DNA of 64,000 bases from Streptacidiphilus jeojiense. GTDB lineage: Bacteria > Actinomycetota > Actinomycetes > Streptomycetales > Streptomycetaceae. Positions within the stretch are counted from its first letter, which is position 1. The number at the start of each line of letters is the position of its first letter. Below the pieces are notes generated by a model. That model made no database searches, was not told the origin of the DNA, and was given only the letters and a program-made list of their open reading frames with translations. The translations under genes and the position numbers were made by a program. The stretch lies in NCBI RefSeq assembly GCF_000719095.1, contig NZ_JOEH01000011.1, positions 1 to 64,000 of the forward strand. Direction: 5' to 3'. Below, piece by piece: positions 7,712 to 16,781 of the stretch.

Positions 7712-9778
7712 ATGGCCCGGAGGCGTGGCAGCAGGATCGAGGGATTGCTCGCGTTCGTTCTGCTCCCCCTGCTCGTACTGTCCGTGATCGCGGTGGTGAG
7801 CCTCGGTGCTTCGTGGATGGTCGACGCGGTCACCGCGTCGACCGCAGCCGCCATCGTGCTCGACGTCGTGCTCGGCTTGGCCGCGAGAGGCCTGGGGTAC
7901 TCCACCTGGTTGGCACGGCGGCATTCCGGAGTGCCCTTCGAGGTCCCGCAGCCCGCCGGCCCCGTCAAGGCGGACCCCTTGCCGCAGCGCCAGGTCGTCC
8001 GGCATGTCAACGTCTGTGTGGTCAGCGAGCCCGGCCGCGATCCGCATCCGCGCGCCACCTCCCTGGCGGTGGGCCGCGCTTACGCCCTACGGATCGACAT
8101 CGGCGCCCGGTCGTCCGACAGCGTTGTGGAGAACCCGGAGCCGTTCCCCGCGGAGCTGCTGCCTGCCACCGAGTCCGGGCACTGGCTCACGCTGTCGGTT
8201 GCCGGCCTCGGCCTCCTGCCCACCCCGGCCCAGCAGGACACGGCGCTGTTTCTGCCCACCGAGGGCACCGCGTGGGCGTGCGACTGCACCGTCGACGGCC
8301 CGCACCGATGCCGCCCCGACGAACGCCGTCGTGAGGTGTTCGTGCCGTTCCGGACGGCGGCCCGCGCCGGTTCCGCGCGGCTGCGGCTCAGCATCCGCCA
8401 TCGGGGCGGCCTGGTCCAGTCGTTGCAGATCGCTGCAGAGGTGGAACTGCTGGAGCAGGCGGGCATCGGCGTGCGGGGCCGGATCGACTACACCCTCACA
8501 TCGGGCCTGCGGGACCTGGACTCTCTGCCCCCGCGCGACATGAGCATCGTCACCGAGACAGCCGCGGACGGCTCGCACACCCTCACCTTCAACGGCCTCG
8601 GCGCCGCAGGGGAAGCCCGCGGCCTGGGCCGCACCGTGTCCTTCAGGCTGACCGAGGGTCAGGTACGCAGCGCTGCAACAGCGGCGCGAACCGTGCTGCG
8701 TGACTTGCACATGACTGGCGGTCGCCGTCCCAGGAACCGGCTCGATCCGAACAACGGCAAGCCGCGCAAGGAACTGGAGGCCGACCTGCGCAGCTTGGCG
8801 CTCTTCGGCCGCCGGCTCTGGAACGTCATCCTCGCCGACCAGCCGACGCAACGACGCAGCCTGTCCGAGCTCCTCGCCCGGTCGGCTACCGTCCAGGTCG
8901 CCCGAGCCGCCCGGTCGAGCCTGGTCTTCCCGTGGGCGCTGGTCTATGACATCCCGCTGGAGGACGGCAATCCCGAGGCACACCGGCTCTGCCGATCGCT
9001 CGACAGCTTCGACCCGGCGACCCCCGCGCCTCGCGCCTGTCCCCACGCTGCCGAGCACAGCATCAATACACTCTGTCCGTACGGCTTCTGGGGCTTCAGG
9101 CACGCCATCGAGCAGCCACCTTCGGTCCCGAACTCGCGGGCCCTGCCGGTCGCCATCCGCACCCGCGGACGGGCGGACATGGTCCTTGGGCTCACCACCG
9201 CGCTCGACCAGAGCATGACCACGGCCCATGTGCGTTCCCTCAGGCGACAGTTGGCCCAGGTGGCGATCACCGTCTGCACCTCGCGCGAGCAGATCGTCAC
9301 CGGACTCTCCAGGACGGACCTGCCGCTGGTGTACTTCTACTGCCACGGACGCCGTGAAGCGGTGCCGGGGGCGGCGGAGCCGCTGCCCTATCTGGAGGTG
9401 GGAACAGACGAACGGATCACCCCGGGTGATGTCACGGCCTGGTTCGACGGGCTCTGGCCGCACGAGCACTGGACTGTCGTCCCGCCTCTGGTCTTCATCA
9501 ACGGCTGCCACACCGCGGAGATCACACCGGAGTCGCTGTGCCACTTCGTCGACGCCTTCGCGGGCGTCAACGCCGCCGGCGTCATCGGCACCGAGACCGC
9601 CGTGCACCAGGCGCTCGCCGGCGAGGTGGCCGAGCTCTTCTGGGACAGCTTCGCCACTGGGGCGACCGTGGGCGAGGCACTGGCGGACATGCGAACCCGG
9701 CTACTGGGCAAGGGGAATCTGCTGGGCCTCGCCTACACTGCCTACTGCTCCAGCGAGTTGCATCTGGTCCTTCCCTGA
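7712..9778 (+). CDS. Membrane-anchored CHAT-domain (caspase-like) protein
   Basis: 688 residues. Two hydrophobic segments (about 10-32 and 40-60) anchor the N terminus. Residues 85-330 are a beta-rich region of unknown type. Residues 350-688 form a CHAT protease domain: VFPWALVYD near 410, the catalytic His545 in YFYCHGR and the catalytic Cys599 in INGCHTAE, followed by GVIGTET and EALADMR. CHAT proteins are clan CD cysteine peptidases. Characterised members act as effectors, for example the CRISPR-associated TPR-CHAT and gasdermin-activating types. A small membrane-protein gene follows 27 bases downstream, and a giant TPR-CHAT gene converges on it. The substrate is unknown. The ATG follows GGGGGG 8 bases upstream. 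Confidence 0.85.
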   Translation: MARRRGSRIEGLLAFVLLPLLVLSVIAVVSLGASWMVDAVTASTAAAIVLDVVLGLAARGLGYSTWLARRHSGVPFEVPQPAGPVKADPLPQRQVVRHVNVCVVSEPGRDPHPRATSLAVGRAYALRIDIGARSSDSVVENPEPFPAELLPATESGHWLTLSVAGLGLLPTPAQQDTALFLPTEGTAWACDCTVDGPHRCRPDERRREVFVPFRTAARAGSARLRLSIRHRGGLVQSLQIAAEVELLEQAGIGVRGRIDYTLTSGLRDLDSLPPRDMSIVTETAADGSHTLTFNGLGAAGEARGLGRTVSFRLTEGQVRSAATAARTVLRDLHMTGGRRPRNRLDPNNGKPRKELEADLRSLALFGRRLWNVILADQPTQRRSLSELLARSATVQVARAARSSLVFPWALVYDIPLEDGNPEAHRLCRSLDSFDPATPAPRACPHAAEHSINTLCPYGFWGFRHAIEQPPSVPNSRALPVAIRTRGRADMVLGLTTALDQSMTTAHVRSLRRQLAQVAITVCTSREQIVTGLSRTDLPLVYFYCHGRREAVPGAAEPLPYLEVGTDERITPGDVTAWFDGLWPHEHWTVVPPLVFINGCHTAEITPESLCHFVDAFAGVNAAGVIGTETAVHQALAGEVAELFWDSFATGATVGEALADMRTRLLGKGNLLGLAYTAYCSSELHLVLP

Positions 9779-9805
9779 TACGCCTACCTGACAAGGGACT
9801 CAACC

Positions 9806-10066
9806 ATGATTCTCGGTGATGTCGGCGCCGGCTGCTTCGGTCTGGTGATCGGCTGGATCACCTACCGCACCCTGCGGCGACGAACGGACGGCGTCGCGCT
9901 GTCCGACATCGCGACGGTCGTCGGAGCGGTCGGCGGCGGCGCGGTGGCCGCGCTGTTCGACTCGCCCGACCTCTTCGGCTGCTACGCCATCGGGCTGGCC
10001 GCCGGGTTCTTCGGCTACCTGGTGGCCGCGACGCTTGCGGGCAGCCACAACTGGATGGGTGACTGA
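9806..10066 (+). CDS. Small hydrophobic membrane protein
   Basis: 86 residues with probably three membrane-spanning stretches: around residues 5-22, 37-52 (rich in Gly and Ala) and 57-78. A short basic loop with three arginines lies after the first. It starts 27 bases after the stop of the membrane-anchored CHAT gene, with AGGGA in front of its ATG, so the two are almost certainly co-transcribed. I do not recognise the family. The Gly-rich segments recall small channel-like or transglycosylase-associated membrane proteins, but that is only a composition resemblance. If the CHAT proteins form a signalling or death module, this is a candidate membrane partner or target. Confidence 0.65.
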   Translation: MILGDVGAGCFGLVIGWITYRTLRRRTDGVALSDIATVVGAVGGGAVAALFDSPDLFGCYAIGLAAGFFGYLVAATLAGSHNWMGD

Positions 10067-10134
10067 CCCGTCCCGGCGGCCGGACCGCACGAGGGACCAG
10101 GGCTCGGCCACAGGAACGGCCGGCCTCCTGCGCC

Positions 10135-13100
10135 TCACTCCCCCGCCTGCCCGAGCAGCACGTAGGGGGCCCACACTGCCGGGTCCTCGCAGCCGCTGCG
10201 GTCGCGCAGGTCGAGCACGGCCGCACGCAGCGCCGCCGCCCTGCCCTGGTTCCTGCGCAGCCGGTCGTGGAGATCCGTCATCACGGACCGGGTCACCCGC
10301 GCCTCCACCGGCCAGAGAGTGAGCAGCGCGGACCTGGCGCCGCAGTAGAGCAGCGCGTGGCCGAGGCCGGCGACATCGTCCCCGCCCGAGTCGGCGCTGA
10401 GCGCGGTCTCGCAGGCACTCAGCACGACGAGCCCGGCGTCGATCCGGCGGTTCATCAAATCCCTTGCGGTGAGCAGTCCGTCGGCGAGCCGGATCCCGGA
10501 GCCGAACGGGTCCCGTTCGTCGAAGACGCCGTGGCAGGACAGGTGCAGCGTGTCCCAGGCACCTGCGAGCAGCGCGCCCCGGGCGTCCTCGCCGGTGTGG
10601 GCCCGGGTGCCGAGCAGTCGGGCCACGTCCTCGGCCTCCCCCTCGAACAGCGCGCGCTCGGCCGGGTCCGGGGTGTAGCCGATCACGCGGGACGGCCTGC
10701 CGTCCGGCACCGGCGGCCGCGCCTGGAGCTGCAGCAGCACGCCGGCGGAGGGCGCGTAGGCGATCGGGTGGCGTTCGAGCAGTGTCCGCCCGCCCGGGGC
10801 CAGCGCATGCAGCGGCATCCTCAGCAACTCCCGGTGCGGAAGCAGGTGGAGCACGTCGAGGTCATCCCCCAGGAGCTCCAGTGCCGGGGTGAGCAGAAGG
10901 TCCGCGAACAGCCGCCAGAGGTCCACCGCCTGCTCCTGCCCGTCCTCGGTCTGCACCACCCCGGGGATCTCGCCGCCACGGGCGTGCGACAGCGCCGGCA
11001 GCAGTACTCGGGCCGCCGTGGACCGGAACGCCATCGGCTCGGCCAGTCCGGTGCGGTGCACCAGCACCGTCACGGCCTCCGCCCCGACGTGGAAGCCGAG
11101 CAGCCCGACCCGGCCGGGACCGAGCAGCCGGGCCAACTGGTCCGGCCCGGGGGCCTCGGCGCGGCGCAGGGCCGCATAGTCCGGGGCCATGGGCGCGATC
11201 TCGGTCCAGAGGCGGTCCAGCTCGGCCTCCGCGGCAGCCAGACGGTCGGCCGCCGGGGATTCCGGCAGTGCGGCCCCGACCCGGTGCACAGCCTCCCGCC
11301 GCTCGCCGACCACGGCCAGCAGCCGCCGCTCCTCGGCGAGCAGGGTCTCGTCCACGCCGGGAGGGGGCGGCCAGGTCCCTTCCCCGAGCAGGGCCGCCAG
11401 GCTCCGCGCCTTGACCCGCTCGGTCTGCCGCCAGGCGGTCGCTCCCGCTCCCTGTGCCACGGCCAGGCTGAGGATCCGCTCCTGGATGGACTGCGCTTGG
11501 GCGGTGCGCGGGCCGCCCGCCAGCAGCGCCTCCTGGAGGTCGCCTGCCCGCTCGGCGTCCGCGAGCGCCGCCGCCTGGTCGCCGAGTTGCTCTGCAGCGG
11601 TACTGCGGTTGTGGAGCACCGGGGCCAGCCTGCCGAGCGCCCCCGCGTCCTCGAGCAGGCGGACCGCCTGGTCCAACTGTTCGCGGGCGTGAGCGGGATC
11701 GCCGCGGAGCAGATCGACGGCACCGAGGTTCGACAGCGCTGTGGCACGGCCTTCGGCATGGCCGATCCGCTCGGCGATCTCCAGGGCCTCCTGCCAGTAC
11801 CCGACGGCATCGCGCGGATCGGCCTCGAGCGTGCCCAGGTTCAACAGGTCCAGCACAACGCCACGCTCCTGGCCCAGGGCCCGCTCCGACTCCAGCGCTC
11901 GCCGGAGCAGGTCCCGTGCCGTTCCGGTCTCCCCGCGGTCCCGGTGCACCATCGCCAGGTTGGCGTACTCACCGGCGAGCGCTTCGCCCCCGCCGAGGTC
12001 GAGGTGGATCGCGATGGACTCCCGATAGTCAGCCAGCGCACCGTCCAGGTCGCCCAGGGCACGCTTGAGACCGGCCCTGCTGGACAGCAGGGCCGCCCTG
12101 CTCCTGCCGGCTCCCTGATGGGGGGCGACCAGGGTCAGCCCCTCGGCGAGCAGGCGGCCCGCCTCCGCCGCCTTCCCCTGGTCGATGTAGGCAAGAGCGA
12201 GGGAGTTCAGGATCTCGGCCCGTTGCTGCGTCCGTCCCGGCTCCGCGACGGACGCCAGCTCCGATGCGCGGGTGAGGCGGATGACAGCCTCCTCCAGCCG
12301 GCCCAGCGCCCGCGCGCAGGCTCCTGCAAGGCGTAGCAGCTCGGTCTGGATCGGCCCTTCCAGCCCGAGCGCCGCGCCACGGACGGCGTACGCGTAGGCC
12401 TGTTCCAGTCGACCGAGGCCCAGGGCGTGGCCGGCCGCCCGTTCGAGGAGCATCGCCGTCACACCCGGCTCGTGGTCCGCGCCCAGCGCCTCCTCCAGTC
12501 GGGCCAGGGAGCGGGACGGCGTCGGACGGTGCCCGTTCTCCTCGCTGTCCACCACGGCGGCGATCCACGGTTCCACCGGCCGGCCGGCCGCTTCGGCTAG
12601 GTTGACCGCCTTGCGCATCAGCGCCTGGGTCCGGTCGGAGTCACCCGTGCCGGCGTGGAGGGAGGCCAGCCGGAGGAGCAGTTCCTCGTCCGCGGCGAAG
12701 CCGCCGCTGACGACCTGAGCCGGCCCGGTCAGGTCCCAGGCGGCTTTACCGGGGTCCAGCATCAGCTCGACGGCGTCGTCGAGGACCGAGCGAGCCCGTC
12801 CGGCCTCCCCCGCACGCTCCAGCGCCAGGCCGAGCCGGACTCGCGCCACAGCCTGCGCCTTCGGCAACTCCCGCAACAGCTCGGTGGCCAGTTCCCACTC
12901 CTCGACGGCGAGGGTGGTCTCGCCGTCGGCCTCCGCCAACCGGGCGCGCTCAGCGTGGACCAGAGCCTCGCGGGCCGGGTCTCCCCCGGTCACGAGATCG
13001 GCCCGGTCCAGGGCGGCGGCCCAGGCGTCCGCGTCACCGCCGGAGCGGGCCAGCCGGGCTTGTGCGAGTGCCACTTCGAACAGGGACGCGGTGTTGCCCG

Positions 13101-15819
13101 AGCGGGCGGCGATCTCCACCGCCCCCGCGATCTGCGCCTCCGCCTCGGTCCGCTCGCCCACAGCCGTCAGGCAGCCTGCGGCCAGGGTGCGGGCCCCGAC
13201 GGCCACCTCGTCGAGACCGTGTGCCTCAAGTGTGTCCGCTGCGGCGCGGAGCACGTCCGCCGCCCGGTCCGGGGCGTCGCACTCCAGGTAGAGTCCGCCG
13301 AGCTGGTAGTCGACCTGGGCCGCGTGCGCCGGGCGACCGATCCGCAGGAAGGCGTCGCGCGCCGCTTCGAAGGCCGCCATGCTGCCGACCGTGTCACCGG
13401 CGGCATGACGGCGGTGGCCGGCGGCGAAGCAGGCGCCCGCGGCCCGGTACGGCTGCCCGCTCTGTTCCAGCACGCCCACCAGCCGTTCCTCGACTCCGGC
13501 GGCCTGGTCCAGCCAGCCGCCGCGCAGCAGTTCCTCCGCCGTGTCGCTGAGCACCTGCGCCGCTGTCTGCCACTCCGGCGCTGCCTCGGCCGCCCGGACT
13601 GCGGCCCGCACCGCCGCGTCCGGTTCTCCGACCGCGGCCCGGGCTGCGGCCAGGCTGGACAGGCTGAAGGCTGCTTCCTCGCCCATGTCGCACTCGAGGT
13701 AACGGGCACCGGCCTGCTCGTAGCAGTGCGCGGCGGCGGCGTGGTCGCCCAGAGCCCGGTGGCAGTCGCCCTCCCGGCTGAGATAGTCCGCCTCGTCGCG
13801 CGCCAGCCCGGCGACCCGGGCCAGCTCCACGGTCCGCCGGAAGTACTCCACGGCGTCGCCGTGGTCACCGCGCTTGGCCTGGACGATGCCCATGTTGCCG
13901 ATCTGAAGCAGTTCCCAGTGGGCGTCTCCCGACTCCCGGAAGAGCGGAGCGGAGCGCGCGAAGGCGTCCAGCGCACGGTCCCACTCCTGGAGGTCTTCGT
14001 GGTTGAGGCCGGTTCGGGAGATCGCGTACGCCTCCCAGAAGCGCTCGCCGGCCTCGGCGAACCCATGGACGGCGTGGGCGAGCAGTCCGTTCGCCGCGCG
14101 GAACCGTCCGCGGTCCATCAGGAACTGTGCTGTGTCCAGCAGGTGCCGGGGGACCGCGTCCGGTTCGTTCCCGAGCACGGACCATGCCGTCGCCGCCAGG
14201 AAGAGACGGACCGTCAGGTCGTCGTCCTCGACGGCCTGTGCCAGAGCATGTGCCATCCGGACGATCTCGGCCGCCGCCTCGGGCTCCACGTCCACCGGCG
14301 GGTAGCTGCCGATGTCCGTCTCGGACCGGTCGAGCAGCCGCGCCAGGAGCGCCGTTCTGCGGAGGAACGGCTGGTCCTCCTCGGCGCGCATGCCACGGGC
14401 GCACTCCAGGGCGTCGAGCAGATCGCGATGGTCGTGCTGATCGAACAGTCGGCCGAGCAGCGTCTGCACCAGGCACTCGGCGGCGGCGGCGTGGTTCGGA
14501 CCGCCCGGTTGAACGAGGCCGACGGCCTCGCGGGCATGGGCAACCGCCAGGTCCAGGTCCGGGGCACTGCCGTCCGGAACCGTCGGGGCGACGCGGGAGC
14601 GAAGCCTCAGCACCTCGGCGAGCGCGGTCAGGGCAGTGCCTCGCTGCTCCGCCCCGTCGCTGCAGGCCACCGCCTGCCGCAGCGTCCCGAGCGCCTCGTC
14701 CGCGGCGGCGATGTCGTTCGTGCGGTGCAGAACCTGCAACCATGCCTTGCCCAGCAGGACGAGGGCCGTCCAGCGGTGCGCCGCGTCGGCGGCGGCCACG
14801 GCGGCGCGGGCCACGCCGAGAGCCTCCTCCTGCGTGGTCGGGTCGTCTGTGAGCAGTGCCAGATTGACCAGGGAGTTGGCCAGGTTGGCCAGGTTACGGC
14901 CGCGGTCGGCAGCGCCGGGCGGGGTCGCGGCAACCGCGTCCCGCATGGCCTCGACCGCGGCGAGCAGATCCTGGGTGTCTCGGCTGCGCAGAAAGCGTTC
15001 CCAGCGCAGATCGCCGAGGAAGGCCAGGCGGGCCGCGTCGTCGTCGGCCAGACGGGCGACACGACTCCGGCCGCGGGCAGCGCCGTCGCGACGGCCGTCG
15101 CCCTTGGGCAGTACGGTCTCGACGGCCCCGAAGAGTCCCGTCGCCTCGCGGGCGAGTTCGTGTCGGCCGGTCAGGGCGAACTGGAGAACCTTCGCCTCGG
15201 CCAGCGTGAGCGCGGTCTCCGGTTCTGCTTCAACACCCGCCCATTGGGCCGCCAGCACCGCCCCGCAGACGACCGCGTCCAGGTGGTCCGGGAGACGGGT
15301 CCGCTCCCAGCGCTCCTGCAGTACCGAGAGGAACAGCCTGACGACGGCGCGGGCGCCCCCACTGAGGTAGTGGGATGAGGGCTCCGCCGCACGCTCCGCG
15401 CGTTGCGCCAGGTCCTGCGTGAAGACCCGGAGCACAGGCTGACGCACCGTCACCGCGAGCGGCAGCGCGCATGCGGCCAGCGCGTCCCAGGCATTGGCAT
15501 CCGCGGGCAGGACGAGCACGGCGTCCCGAGCCTCCTCCGGCACCGCGCCCGGAGCGGCCAGCGCGACGGCCGTGAGGAACAGCGCCGCGACCAGTTCGTC
15601 CACCTGATCCCCGTCGGCATGTGCCCACGCCAGCCGGAACAGCTCCCCCACCGACACCCAGACGCCGACCTCCTCGCCAGGGGTCGTACAGTCACGGAGG
15701 GCTTCGTCCAACTCTCCTGCCAGCCCCGCATTCTGCAGCAGGGCCGTATCGCCCCCGCGCCGGTACTCGTCCGTTCGGGCCGCCAATGCCGCAGCCGCAT
15801 CACCCCTGGCCATGTCCAC
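10135..15819 (-). CDS. Giant TPR-repeat CHAT-domain protease
   Basis: 1894 residues. Roughly residues 1-1500 are Ala/Leu/Glu-rich helical repeats, many recognisable as tetratricopeptides (for example ALxxARxxLG and A-x-ALxxLGxAxxxxG patterns). The last 300 residues are a CHAT peptidase domain: LRMPLHALAP near 1680, catalytic His1763 in LHLSCHG, catalytic Cys1803 in VLSACETAL, then GLGHALLYCGARS and WAPYVLLG. The domain order matches the TPR-CHAT class that includes the type III-E CRISPR effector partner, but no Cas genes or array are nearby. The 3' end converges on the membrane-anchored CHAT operon (68-base gap). The first codon is GTG at 15819; an ATG two codons on is equally possible. Confidence 0.9.
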   Translation of the reverse strand: MDMARGDAAAALAARTDEYRRGGDTALLQNAGLAGELDEALRDCTTPGEEVGVWVSVGELFRLAWAHADGDQVDELVAALFLTAVALAAPGAVPEEARDAVLVLPADANAWDALAACALPLAVTVRQPVLRVFTQDLAQRAERAAEPSSHYLSGGARAVVRLFLSVLQERWERTRLPDHLDAVVCGAVLAAQWAGVEAEPETALTLAEAKVLQFALTGRHELAREATGLFGAVETVLPKGDGRRDGAARGRSRVARLADDDAARLAFLGDLRWERFLRSRDTQDLLAAVEAMRDAVAATPPGAADRGRNLANLANSLVNLALLTDDPTTQEEALGVARAAVAAADAAHRWTALVLLGKAWLQVLHRTNDIAAADEALGTLRQAVACSDGAEQRGTALTALAEVLRLRSRVAPTVPDGSAPDLDLAVAHAREAVGLVQPGGPNHAAAAECLVQTLLGRLFDQHDHRDLLDALECARGMRAEEDQPFLRRTALLARLLDRSETDIGSYPPVDVEPEAAAEIVRMAHALAQAVEDDDLTVRLFLAATAWSVLGNEPDAVPRHLLDTAQFLMDRGRFRAANGLLAHAVHGFAEAGERFWEAYAISRTGLNHEDLQEWDRALDAFARSAPLFRESGDAHWELLQIGNMGIVQAKRGDHGDAVEYFRRTVELARVAGLARDEADYLSREGDCHRALGDHAAAAHCYEQAGARYLECDMGEEAAFSLSSLAAARAAVGEPDAAVRAAVRAAEAAPEWQTAAQVLSDTAEELLRGGWLDQAAGVEERLVGVLEQSGQPYRAAGACFAAGHRRHAAGDTVGSMAAFEAARDAFLRIGRPAHAAQVDYQLGGLYLECDAPDRAADVLRAAADTLEAHGLDEVAVGARTLAAGCLTAVGERTEAEAQIAGAVEIAARSGNTASLFEVALAQARLARSGGDADAWAAALDRADLVTGGDPAREALVHAERARLAEADGETTLAVEEWELATELLRELPKAQAVARVRLGLALERAGEAGRARSVLDDAVELMLDPGKAAWDLTGPAQVVSGGFAADEELLLRLASLHAGTGDSDRTQALMRKAVNLAEAAGRPVEPWIAAVVDSEENGHRPTPSRSLARLEEALGADHEPGVTAMLLERAAGHALGLGRLEQAYAYAVRGAALGLEGPIQTELLRLAGACARALGRLEEAVIRLTRASELASVAEPGRTQQRAEILNSLALAYIDQGKAAEAGRLLAEGLTLVAPHQGAGRSRAALLSSRAGLKRALGDLDGALADYRESIAIHLDLGGGEALAGEYANLAMVHRDRGETGTARDLLRRALESERALGQERGVVLDLLNLGTLEADPRDAVGYWQEALEIAERIGHAEGRATALSNLGAVDLLRGDPAHAREQLDQAVRLLEDAGALGRLAPVLHNRSTAAEQLGDQAAALADAERAGDLQEALLAGGPRTAQAQSIQERILSLAVAQGAGATAWRQTERVKARSLAALLGEGTWPPPPGVDETLLAEERRLLAVVGERREAVHRVGAALPESPAADRLAAAEAELDRLWTEIAPMAPDYAALRRAEAPGPDQLARLLGPGRVGLLGFHVGAEAVTVLVHRTGLAEPMAFRSTAARVLLPALSHARGGEIPGVVQTEDGQEQAVDLWRLFADLLLTPALELLGDDLDVLHLLPHRELLRMPLHALAPGGRTLLERHPIAYAPSAGVLLQLQARPPVPDGRPSRVIGYTPDPAERALFEGEAEDVARLLGTRAHTGEDARGALLAGAWDTLHLSCHGVFDERDPFGSGIRLADGLLTARDLMNRRIDAGLVVLSACETALSADSGGDDVAGLGHALLYCGARSALLTLWPVEARVTRSVMTDLHDRLRRNQGRAAALRAAVLDLRDRSGCEDPAVWAPYVLLGQAGE

Positions 15820-15929
15820 CCCCCGGGACCCGCCTCAAGCATGGCACCCACGCCCCCCGTGCGGAGGGCGTCGTGCTGATGTCACCTCGGATCCCTGGAG
15901 AAGCTCCGAGGTCCGTCCGGAGGGGCTGG

Positions 15930-16781
15930 TCAGGTCCCGGGGTGCGGGCGGCGTCTGCCGGTGATGGTCAGCCGCCAGCGGACCTCACCGCCGGCCGGGA
16001 CCTCGGCAGCGTCGTCGGGCCCGGCCGCGGCCAGGTCGAAGACCCGCCCGAGCATCGGCTCCACGCCGACCGACCGGTAGGGGGTCGGCTGCGGGAAGCC
16101 GTTGAGGTTGCGCCACAGCGCGACTGAGCCGGGCTGCTCATGGGCGTCGAGTTCCAGCTGCAGCTCGTCCTGCCCGTCCACGACCACGACCCGGGTGGTG
16201 GCGACGACGGCGCCGACCGCGGTGCCGTCCTCGGGCTGCAGGCGGTCCAGGGCGTGGCCCTGCAGCAGGGGCCAGCGGCCGGGAAGCCAGTGCGCGCCCT
16301 CGTCCGGGTAGAGCCGGGTGGGCGTCCCGTCGCGGATGTGGATCCGGGCGCTCGGCGAGAGGTCCAGCAGGGCGTGGGCGGCCCACAGGAAGCGGTATCC
16401 GGGGTCGGCGGCCAGGGTGTAGTCCACCGTCGCGGTCGGGCCGCTGGTGCGGATGCGGCGGGTGAGCCGGAACTGCGGGCACTCCACGCTCTCCTGGCCG
16501 TCGCCGCGCTGCCAGGGCCGGGACCAGGCGTCTCCGTGGTCCGGTCGGCCGCGCACGGTCGGCAGGCACTCCTCCAGGCCGCCGGCGTCGGCGAAATCGT
16601 CTGCGGGGCGGATGCCGGGGCGGCGTGGCTCGTCGCGGTGCCACAGCCATTCGCGGCCGTGGACCCGCAGTGAGGTCCAGCGGCCCCCGTGGTCGGGATC
16701 GGTGCGGATGCGCATGCCGCTGTCCGATGGGTCGCTGGCCGGCGGGTCGTTGTCCGGTACGGCGTCCGTGCGGGTCACCAC
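15930..16781 (-). CDS. Aldose 1-epimerase-like protein
   Basis: 283 residues of the galactose-mutarotase-like beta-sandwich fold. Visible landmarks are the N-terminal RWTSLRVHGREWLW, the middle TVDYTLAADPGYRFLWAAHALLDL, which places a likely catalytic His, and GVEPMLGRVFDLA near the C terminus with a Glu in the usual catalytic position. Role inferred: interconversion of sugar anomers or recognition of a sugar product before oxidation. It is the last gene of the alpha-galactoside operon. Its start overlaps the end of the galactonate dehydratase-like gene by 7 bases, which supports translational coupling. Confidence 0.75.
   Translation of the reverse strand: MVTRTDAVPDNDPPASDPSDSGMRIRTDPDHGGRWTSLRVHGREWLWHRDEPRRPGIRPADDFADAGGLEECLPTVRGRPDHGDAWSRPWQRGDGQESVECPQFRLTRRIRTSGPTATVDYTLAADPGYRFLWAAHALLDLSPSARIHIRDGTPTRLYPDEGAHWLPGRWPLLQGHALDRLQPEDGTAVGAVVATTRVVVVDGQDELQLELDAHEQPGSVALWRNLNGFPQPTPYRSVGVEPMLGRVFDLAAAGPDDAAEVPAGGEVRWRLTITGRRRPHPGT

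Noticed and set aside
12655..15378. A 907-codon open frame on the plus strand opposite the TPR-CHAT gene
   Set aside because: Its composition is that of a high-GC shadow frame; the minus-strand TPR repeats and CHAT motifs are unmistakable.
10135..15819. Type III-E CRISPR association of the TPR-CHAT protein
   Set aside because: No Cas7-11-like gene, no repeats and no other Cas gene in the window; TPR-CHAT proteins are also common outside CRISPR loci.
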